In this document: positions 55,601-64,000 of the stretch, one piece after another
Numbering within the stretch: the first letter of the stretch is position 1
How the letters are laid out: each line of letters begins with the position of its first letter
NCBI GenBank assembly: GCA_013397795.1
Contig: VZTJ01005974.1
Span: 325,307 to 389,306, forward strand
Origin: Orthonyx spaldingii
Taxonomy: Eukaryota > Chordata > Aves > Passeriformes > Orthonychidae
DNA: 64,000 nucleotides
Direction: 5' to 3'
Notes under the pieces: generated by a model
Seen by the model: only the letters and a program-made list of their open reading frames with translations
Told to the model about the DNA's origin: nothing
Databases searched by the model: none
Translations under genes and position numbers: made by a program

Positions 55601-58600
55601 TCCTGTCCAGCTCTGTGCAGGTGCCAGCTCCCTGCTGGGAAGCAGGGAAGGGGTAAGGCTTGTAACAGCCAGTTTTATTCTTGGGACTTCAGCCTGCCCC
55701 TGCAAAGGTCAGGAGAACACCTATTAAACAGTTTATTTTTGCAAATATGCTAAAGCTGGCACACAACCCTTGCCTGCTTCTCACTCTCCCATGTAGTCAC
55801 GGGAGAAGTGCAGCAAGAAAACTGGGGAATATTAAATAGCAACATTTTAGTCACAAAAATGGAAGGGTTTTTTAAATTTTTTGAAGTCCAAGGGCTGAAG
55901 TTCAAAGGCTTATTTAAGCTTAAGGGCTGACAGTGCAGCGTTGATGTGTCCCGGGCTGTTCCCTGGGTGTGTGACACTGCTCCTCTCTCACTGTGATGCT
56001 ATTCTGCCCTTCTGGGTGTCCTTGTGCCCCGTTCCCACGGCAGCATCCTCGGGATTTCCTCCCCAGAGCGGAGCAGGAGGAGGCAGTCAAGTGCTTGCAG
56101 GAATTCAGAGCTGCCACAGCCCCTCTGCCAGGCTCTGAACATTCCCAGCACTGGTGAAGCTGAACTCAGGGTCCCCTCAGACCTCTGCTCTGGGCTGCCT
56201 TCCCTCCCATCCCTTCTTTTTCAGTCTCTAACAAAATAAGAACTAAATCTGTGGCGTTTTGTTTCCTTTCCCTTGGTGCCCTCACTCCTTTCTGCTGCTG
56301 CCATGGTCCCTGTTCCAAAAAAGCAATTTGGTTTCCTCCTGTGCACCACTTTGTTTCTCATTCCCACTTTTATTCACTCCCCACTTCTGTTCTTTCACCC
56401 TGCACCAATATTTACTTCCCTTGCCAATATTTCCCTTCCTAAATCACTTTATTCCCTTTCCAGCCCATCCCAACCAATATTACTTTGAGTCTTACATTTT
56501 GTTCTGTATTCTTGCATAAAATTGAGGCTCCTTTCCTAAAATCCCCAAAGTGGTAACAACTTCACAATCCTTCCTCTCAAACCCTTATTCAGCTGTTCTG
56601 TTCCTCACCTCGGTTTTTAGCTCAGTCATCCTTCCTTCCCTCCCACTTTTCATTTCACTTTCACCTCCTCCCCTTCAGTTTCCATTACTCAGCCATTCTT
56701 GTATTTCCCAGCTCCATCCCTGCTGCAGCCCCACCTCTCTACCCCCCTCCTTTTCCGTGAGAGTCCCGCAGTTTGTTCCTTCTCCTGGCACAGGTTTTGC
56801 CATGGACAGAGAGATCCCCAACCTGCACCCCAAAGCCGTGGATGCCTGAGACAATGGAACAGAGATAAGAGCCTTGATCTTTATCAGCGTTCATTTCATC
56901 TTTCAGGCCCGAGGGATGCCCAGGATAACACAGCTTTCTTTGTCATCACCAGTGCATTGTTTGGGGTTTTTTTCCTCTTTAAAATCACAGCAGCACCGCT
57001 ATTTCCCTGCTGCACTTGCACTTGTCAGCAGTTCTATGCCTCACCTCTTGTGTGAGATCCTGTGGAAATATATCCACAACTGGCATTCTTATTTGCTGCT
57101 ATTCTCAACATCAACTGCAGATAGAGATTCCAGCCCAAAAAGAGATAATAATTTTTAAGGAGAGTAAAGGCAGTCTACGGCAATCAAGTCTGGAACCTGA
57201 ATTAAATGAACTCTCCATTAAACGAACTCACCATCTTCTACTTTAGCCACAATTTAGTCAACATCAGACATAATTCTGCTGCTTAAAAAGTTATTAAAAT
57301 TTTAATAAAACCAAGGAGCTGCTAGGACCAAAGCATATTAAGATGGCATAAAAGTTGTGCCTACATATCATTAATTTAAAGGCAGATTAGCTGTTAACTG
57401 GAATGACTTAATTGAATATTTCCAAATATGAGTATTTTTAGATTCCTCTGGAATGCATTTTCAGTTCTGGACAGAGCAGGTTTCAGCTGCTTGGTGCCAG
57501 TGGTGTCTGAGCCCCTGTCCTCACAGGGGTTTTTGCCCTGAGTACATGGCAAGTGCAACTCCTTCAGCCTCACAGCCAGAGGTGATGCCTGGGCATTCAG
57601 CAGCTCGGCCAGATTATTTTCCCAGAATTTCTCCACTGCCTTTTTGAACCTGTGGAAGGCTCTGAGCTTCCTCAGTGCCCTGTGGCGAGAAGTTTCACAG
57701 CTGAACTGCTGTTGTTGTGTGAGGTGCCACTTTACATCAGCCGTGCTGCCAGTCTGGCCTCGGGCAGCTGCATTTTGTGCACTTAATCCCTGTATTTGGC
57801 AAGGCCAGGAAAGATCATTCCGGGTTCACCTTCTCCCCCTCCCCGTGGTGATTTCCCAGCCCTCTGTCTCCAAACCAAATCACCTTTGCAAACGCAGCTC
57901 CTTGCACAGCCCCAGCACCCCTCCCTGGATGTAGTCTGTTTTTTCAATCCTGCTCTCCGGGGTGCTCCATTTGGTGAGCTCCAGCCCAAGAAATGCTCAG
58001 CTGAGCCCCAGTTCAGTGTGGCAAACACAGAAAGCAAACAAACCAAACCCCAGCAGCAACAAACTCTTCAAGTCCTACTTTTAGAGTTATTATATACCCA
58101 TATGTATATAAAAAGTCAGTGTTTGGGGGGTTCTTGAACATATTTTCCTTCAGTGAAGACTTTGGCAGCCACCAAAATTATAAGGAACATTCTCAGTAAA
58201 TTACTTCTGCAGTTACCAAATGTCTCTGGGTTCATTTCAGCATCTAATCACCCTCAGAAGCTGGGTTTGCCTCATGTATTTGGGCATCCTTTAATCATGG
58301 AGGAATTAACTGCCAAATCCTGTTGGGGCTTTTCTGTTCAGTTTGTTTGGGGTTTTTAAAGTATATTCATTTCATGTACCAAAATGAGGAATGAGAGGGG
58401 TTTCATTTTTTCTTTTTTTCATGCAGCTGCCCGTAATTCCTCACCCTAATCAAAAGTGAATTCTCATTTGGAGTGGAATAAGATTTCTGCCCTCACCCCC
58501 TCACCCCACGTCTCCTGCCTCCCCACATTCTGTGCCTGTTCTCTAGAAGTGCCCCTAAAGGGAATTTCTGCCTCCTTCCAGCCCTCCATACCCCCCTGCC

Positions 58601-61064
58601 CCAAGGAGCTGAGGGCTCTGCTGTGGCTCTGCAATCACAGGCACACCCGGGGACGTGCAGGGCTCTCAGGGACAGCCTGGCAGCTTCCCCCCGACTGATC
58701 CGTGCTCGGGATTACCACACGAGGCACCTGGGACTGCAGCTCTGCAAATCATTTCCCAGTAATCTCAGAGCACATCTGGCCAGCATCCTGCGAGGAGCCA
58801 GCCCTGGGAGCACGAGGAAGCTCCCTCTTCTTCCCCCAAGCGTTGCTAAGCAGCTCAGAAGTAACAACCACATCCTTTATTTCCTGTGCAGAGAGATCCC
58901 CGGCCCCGCTGGGTGTGGATGTGCAGATCAGCCACAGGAGTGGTTATTCCCCTCTAGCTGCCAACCTGGTTTTTCCCCCACAGGAGTTATTATTGTTCCT
59001 GATCCCAGTTATCCCAAAAGGGATCCCGTGCCTTCCTAAAGGCTGCTCCCACCCAGCCTCAGCCCAGCTCTGAGCTGCAGGAGTTCAGGGTGTCCCAGAC
59101 CTGCTGCTGGTGGCACAAATCCCATCCTGAGCAAAGGCAGGCAAAACTCGGAGCTGGAAAATCCACCCCTCGCTCTTTCCTGCGGGCCAGAGAAAATCCT
59201 CCTGAACAGCCTCCTTTAACATGCATCACCACAGAACCAGGAAAATGAGGAAAAGTTCAGATGTAGCCCTAACTCAGCCTGGGCTCCCTGCAGGACAGGA
59301 GCTCCTGCTGATGGCACAGGGGGTGTTGTCCCCAAAACGTCCCCTGCAGACCTCTAAGGAGGTCATTCCCACCCCTTCTGAGGACAGGGATGCTCCAGGG
59401 CAGGGAAGTGTTCCCGGGAACACGTGTGAGCAGCGTCCTACTTCATTAATTCTGCTGAGATCCTGCTTGTTAATCCCTGGGATGCTGCAGGTGCATTTAT
59501 TAATGGCAGAGCCCCTGATCAAGTGTTGGGATCCTCTCTGACACATTAAGCCATTTTTAATTTGCTCCCATCATCCCCAGCCTCTCCAGCAGACATCGGA
59601 TAACTCTGGGGCCCTAAATAAGCCACAGTGACTTGGAGAGAAAGCAAGTGAGTTATTAATTTTATGCAAATGCCTGTTTAATTTTCAGGATCTTGGCACC
59701 ACTGTAAGTGCTGAAAGTCATGGACTATAAAGAAAAAAGGTAATTTCCTGTTTGTTTAATTGATCTTCTGTAACTTCTCTCCTGGCTGGTAAAGCCAGGT
59801 AATGGAATTTGCAATGTAAAGCCATTATTAGAAGTGCCAGTATGACATTTGATTAATCCAGGCTATTTAGGCTTAATAATACACACTTGACTTATGTTCT
59901 GGAAGCAAAATTGCCTGCTACTTCCCCTCCTGCATTTTAAATATATTTATAAATATCCTTAGCATGATGATATATGAACCCATTTCTTCAGGCATTGTTA
60001 TTAGGAAGGGATAATTCCCCCAAAGTGTGCTTCATCAGCAGTAGGATGCTTGCTCTTGGATTTGCACCCACGGCCACTTTCGGTCCAAGAATCCCTTAGG
60101 GGGACTAGTGTGGCTCCCTACAGGTAAGTTCTGGCCCCTTCTGAGTGGCAGAGTTCCAGGGAAAGCCCAGGCAGGAGCTGGTGGTGCCTCAGGAGCTGCC
60201 ACTGCTCTCCCTCAGCAGTGACTCAATGTTCTGTGCCAGGGCTGGGAGCCAGCAGGAGAGAACAGCTTTCTGGGTGTTCAGGGACAAGAGAGGCCGTTTG
60301 TAACCTCCCTCCCCTGAGTGTGACAGCCGCAGCCACGGCCAGCTCCAGGGCATGGAGAGGTTTGGTGTCCACCCACACCCCCCAGGCCATTTCCAGCACA
60401 TGCAGCATGTTTGACCTACCCCTGGCCCACTGCTAAAAATTCCTGTAAATTACTCCTGGCATTGCTTTCACTCAGCAATGGACCAAGGCATTTTGTCTTA
60501 CAAAGTGCTTTGCAGTGAAAAAACCATTTTTCAAGTAAGGTGCAAGCACTGCAGGAGATGCGGCTGTGGAAGATCCAGGTTACTTTATTGAAGTATTTTT
60601 TGCAATTATGCTACAGAATTTTTTCTGTTCCATGTTTAACTTCATTTCACGATAATTGCTCTAACTTCTATTTCCTTTCCAGTAATATTTACTGCAATAC
60701 ATCCATTTAATTTGATCATTTATGTTCCACTGCCATGGCCAAAGCAAACACTGCACTGCTTCATGTTACCATTGGTTACACCTTCCTAAACCAAACAAAA
60801 CCAATTACTGTAAATACCCCTGAACTGATGCACATTGCACAGCAAAGTGTGAGGAAAATGCTTTTAAACTGTATTATTTTCAGGGAAAAAATCCCTCTGT
60901 TTTGTTTGTACTTGCTCTGTGTTTCATAACCCAGCTTTGGTCTGTTGAGTCAAGAATTGTGAGGGATAAGGAATACTAGTAAGGATTAAAAAAAACATTG
61001 TGTTATTTAGAACAGGCCTCAAAAGGAGATTATTTCTATAGGTTGTACTTAAATGCCTTTGAGT

Positions 61065-61390
61065 GTGTCTCTTCCTGAAGGGAGCCCACAGGAGAGCTGG
61101 AGAGGGACTGGGGACAAGGGATGGAGGGACAGGACACAGGGAATGGCTTCCCACTGCCAAAGGGCAGGGAGAGATGTGATATTGGGAAGGAATTGTTCCC
61201 TGTGAGGGTGGGGAGGCCCTGACACAGGGTGCCCAGAGCAGCTGTAGCTGCCCCTGGATCCCTGGCAATGTCCCAGGCCAGGCTGGACAGGGCTTGGAGC
61301 AACCTGCGACAGTGGAAGGTGTCCCTGCCCATGGCAAGGGGTGGGACTGGATGAGCTTTAAGGTCACTCCCAAACCAAAACATTCCAGGA
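61065..61390 (+). repeat. CR1 LINE 3' fragment
   Basis: In sense orientation it reads gagctggagagggactggggacaag, gatattgggaaggaattgttccctgtgagggtggggaggccctg, agggtgcccagagcagctg, ggctggacagggcttggagcaacctg and ggtgggactggatgagctttaaggtc. It ends in a diverged tail near cattccaggatt. Confidence 0.92.
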
Positions 61391-63550
61391 TTTTTTCAAA
61401 GGACTGGTTAGGACTCCCTGCAGAGAACACCCAAATAAAACAAACACTAGCAGGGCAGATGTGAAAACAAACACCTTTTAAAGAAACAAACAAAAACCTT
61501 TTAAACAAACAAACAAACAAAAACTGGCCTGGAACATTTCAAGCACTTTTTTGCACAAAGCCAAGGCTTGCTGGGAACCCTGGATCCGACTGAGAGGCCA
61601 GACGTGGGTGTTTGTTTGCCTTTTACCAGGAGTGCACAAGAACCTGCAGCTGTCAGGGGTGCTCTGCGGTGGGATGGGGGTACCAACACCACTGACTCTT
61701 CCCAAATCTCCTTTCTCAATGAATCACTGTCATCCTGCCCTCTGTCCCTCCTGGCAAGCCTGGCTTTGGTCTGTACCTCTCACAGAATGAACACCCAACT
61801 CTGCTCTGTGCAGGCAGCAGCCAGATGGGGACTGGGCAGGGAGCAGCCTGATTAAAATAAAGTGGCAAAGTTGCAGCAGACTGGTGTTTGTGTGGAAATT
61901 TATTTTCTTATTGGACTGGGCCCCAATGAACAAGGAAAATGAAACCTTTGGATGTTCCATCCCCTAGAAAGTGTAAACTCCTGGTGAGAGCTGCCCAGGA
62001 GCATAGCACACGGTGCCCATCACCTACACATCCCAAAAAGGGGTGCAGAGACAGCAGCAGGATGCCTAGGAGGAGGGAAAAATCCATCTTCTGAGCAGGG
62101 AATGGATGAGAAAGGCTTGGGCAGAGAGCAAAACAAAGGCTGCAAGAGCACAAGGATTCTCCTTTTAATCCCAGTTTCTGGTGATGAGGAGGGCTGTAAT
62201 ATAAAGGGAAGGAAAGGATGAAGGGCACAACTAGCACAGGAAATGTGGCTGTGAATGAAAAAAAATAAAATTAATGAAAAAGACAGGCTCTGGAGCAGCC
62301 TCCCATCCTGTCAGGATCACAGATTAAAAGCTGAGTTCTTAGAGGGCAGTGGGGGAGAAAAAGTCCTCTCTTCCACTCTTCCTCCCCTTCCTAAGAAGGT
62401 TCAGGTTCAGGTGGGGTGAGGGAGCGGAGCAGGAGCAGGAGCAGGGAGTGCCTTTTATTCCCGGCCCTGCTCAGGGAATGGGAGCTGTGTTCTGTGGGCC
62501 CATCACTCACGGGAAGGACAGGCAATGATTTCCAGGCACTTGCCTCCCCTTTGGTGGCTGCTTAAAAGCTGTTTGTGTTGCTGGGGGTGTATTTTAATAC
62601 CCAGGGAATAGGCATGTTTGACAAGCCCCGAATGTGAATTGCTGCTGTGCTCATGAAATATCTGCTGGCAGGGCTCTGCTCGGGTGCCTCCGCTTGTCTC
62701 TGTGCAGAAGTTTCTGCTTTCTCCTTTGTTTATCATTATTATGTCCTGTCCTGTCGGATGCATTCCCTGGCCTGTAAATGCAACCTTCATTCTGCACTTA
62801 ACGGTGCTGAGGAGTTCAATAAATTGCCTTCCAGTCATACTGCATTTTCTCCCTGCAGTGCCTCCTATTTGCACACAGAAATAGTGATTATTCATTCTGG
62901 CTGGCACTGGTGAACCTCCACCTGCCTCAGATCTGCCTCACTGTGTGAGCTGCACAAACAGAGCACAATAAAGCAATTTCCTCTTTCTACACCCTAAATT
63001 CTGCATTACAAAGTATTGTTCTTACAACATTCTATTAAATTCATTTTACCAGCTTAATAGTGCTTGTTAGGTAAACGTTGTGCTCAATCTCTGAGCACAT
63101 TTCAGTTCTCTAAAATGGCTCTTGGTTTCTTTGTGCCTCAGTGCTCCAATCGAAATTGGGATGCTCAGCTTTTTAAAGATTTTTTCTTGGGAACTGAGGT
63201 ATTTAATCTTACCCTAATAAAGTAAATATTGGTTAATCAAAGCTGAAGCTAGCAAAAAGATTAGAGACATTTAATTAGTCAAAATTATAGCTCATACTGT
63301 AATATGGTAAATTAGATTAGACAGGCTTTACACTTCAAAATTACATTAATGACTGCACTCATTTTCTTAATATTATAATCTTTGATCTTAGATCCCTGAA
63401 GATACTGATAATTCTCTAACCCATTGCTGACTTTAATATCATTATTTAAAGTTAACTTTAAGTTACAGGAAGCAATTATGCACCAGAAAAAGGCAAAATT
63501 TTGCACCAGAAAGAGACAAGATCGTTCAGAACGTGAGATTTAAGTTAAAG

Positions 63551-63829
63551 TGTTGACACTGCAAATGTTGGATGGCAGGAACTGTGACAGCACAGAACTC
63601 TTTTTCTCATGAGAAAATCTTTCTGTTTATTGTAAACACATGATAAGGTGTTCAGAGCTCCTTTGGGAACAGGCGGTGGAATGCCTGTGGCCAATCAGCC
63701 CCAGGGGGCGGACGGCTGTGGCCAATTCCAGTGAGTGTTCATTTTGTATATAAAAGCTGCATTTAAATAAATAATTCCCTTTTCTCAGCAATCGCTCTCG
63801 TGTGCCTCTGTTTCGCCATCGGCTCAACA
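63551..63829 (+). mobile_element. Endogenous retroviral LTR (279 bp)
   Basis: The element starts TGTTGA and ends TCAACA, a perfect 6-bp terminal inverted repeat in the TG...CA form of LTRs. In order it holds two copies of ctgtggccaat (63685 and 63716, each with a CCAAT box), a GC box gggggcgg between them (63704-63711), a TATA box tatataaaag near 63748, an AATAAA signal at about 63767, and a T/G-rich stretch toward the end. TATA closely followed by AATAAA, with a short R and U5, resembles alpharetroviral LTRs such as those of the avian leukosis group. It is antisense to GRIK1, the orientation usually tolerated in introns. A 3' LTR would lie outside the window, so target-site duplication cannot be checked. 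Confidence 0.78.
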
Positions 63830-63837
63830 GCGACATC

Positions 63838-63855
63838 TGGTGACTATCGACATGT
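63838..63855 (+). other. Candidate retroviral primer-binding site
   Basis: Eight bases after the LTR end is tggtgactatcgacatg. It begins with the TGG required to pair with a tRNA CCA end. TGGTGAC then CGAC and TG resemble the tRNA-Trp primer site of alpharetroviruses with small differences in the middle. The 8-bp distance from the LTR is longer than usual, so the assignment is tentative. Confidence 0.5.
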
Positions 63856-64000
63856 ACTACATGCACCAGTGAAGGTAAGAAACCCCATCCGCCCCCCCAC
63901 CCCTCCCTGCCAGCTCCCGGGGCTCGGGGCGCGATGCAGCCTCTGACGCCACGAGACAACTTCTTGCGGTCCTTTTGGGATGATTCCTGGAGTGAACCTC
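63856..64000 (+). mobile_element. Candidate proviral leader, cut off by window end
   Basis: Sequence following the primer-binding site contains a good splice donor, AAG|GTAAGA, with GT at 63875, then a C-rich stretch. An ATG at 63934 opens a frame that stays open to the last base of the window (67 bases). This is the arrangement of a retroviral leader followed by the first gene, but the open part is too short to identify and I make no protein assignment. Confidence 0.45.

Larger units (their letters stand above)
38552..63550 (-). other. GRIK1 intron 1 (partial, over 25 kb)
   Basis: No exon encoding the expected signal peptide and the GluK1 sequence ending RIG before a donor was found, so exon 1 lies beyond the right edge and the gene's promoter is not in view. 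The intron holds CR1 fragments at 47293-47520, 50103-50345, 52940-53028, 53078-53230, 55318-55600 and 61065-61390, an (AAGG)n/(GGGA)n repeat with a gap near 41513-41940, C/T-rich plus-strand tracts near 43150-43680 and 56170-56760, and a hairpin at 48474-48500. Remaining stretches are unremarkable AT-rich intron. Reading frames listed there show no protein family that I know. Confidence 0.85.

Noticed and set aside
61036..61383. Minus-strand 115-codon frame resembling frames at 3112 and 47335
   Set aside because: The similarity is due to shared CR1 sequence, not to a protein family.
38552..63550. GRIK1 exon 1 within the window
   Set aside because: I looked on the minus strand for a signal peptide followed by sequence ending RIG before a donor and found none.
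1..64000. GRIK2 or GRIK3 as the identity of the receptor gene
   Set aside because: Exon 14 reads AVRDGSTMTFFK and M1 carries V and C; remembered GRIK2 and GRIK3 sequences differ at these places, and the 15-residue cassette is a GRIK1 feature.
1..64000. CRISPR array, operons or other prokaryotic systems
   Set aside because: The spliced exons, LINE fragments and LTR show vertebrate nuclear DNA; the tandem arrays seen have no spacer structure.
1..64000. tRNA, rRNA or snRNA genes
   Set aside because: I saw no cloverleaf A and B boxes, rRNA core or snRNA motifs, though without a covariance search small or degenerate copies could be missed.

Overview
The window is vertebrate nuclear DNA and almost certainly avian. 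It carries many short, 5'-truncated CR1-type LINE fragments in both orientations, compact introns, and at the right edge a short LTR with an alpharetrovirus-like layout. A neoavian, possibly passerine, source is my guess; I cannot name a species.

The only protein-coding gene I can support is GRIK1, the kainate-type ionotropic glutamate receptor subunit GluK1 (GluR5). It lies on the minus strand, so transcription runs right to left. Thirteen coding exons are present between 38551 and 1148. All have usable splice sites, matching phases and no internal stop. They correspond to exons 2-14 of the mammalian gene, if one upstream coding exon carries the signal peptide. Together they encode most of the amino-terminal domain (exons 2-8), the linker with the optional 15-residue GluK1-1 cassette (exon 9), the S1 half of the ligand-binding domain (exons 10-12), M1, the re-entrant pore loop with the Q/R site, M3 and the start of S2 (exons 12-14). 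Paralogue-specific residues, such as the segment AVRDGSTMTFFK and V/C in M1, point to GRIK1 rather than GRIK2 or GRIK3. The start codon and signal peptide lie beyond 64000. The rest of S2, M4 and the cytoplasmic tail lie below position 1.

Layout: 1-1147 is intron 14 with a CR1 fragment and a GC-rich duplication. 1148-14310 holds the pore and ligand-binding exons. 14311-38551 holds the amino-terminal-domain exons, separated by introns of about 1.6-8 kb. 38552-63550 is intron 1, over 25 kb of non-coding DNA with CR1 fragments, microsatellites and one gap. 63551-64000 is a plus-strand endogenous retroviral LTR followed by a candidate primer-binding site and leader, running out of the window. Three runs of N (15075-15164, 27722-28014, 41555-41928) all border low-complexity repeats.

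The points most worth a second look are the intact 45-bp cassette exon between exons 8 and 10, a GC-AG intron after exon 7, the antisense LTR with its leader, and a fivefold 21-bp expansion inside a CR1 copy whose single-copy state can be seen in another CR1 fragment in the same window. I found no convincing undescribed multi-gene system.
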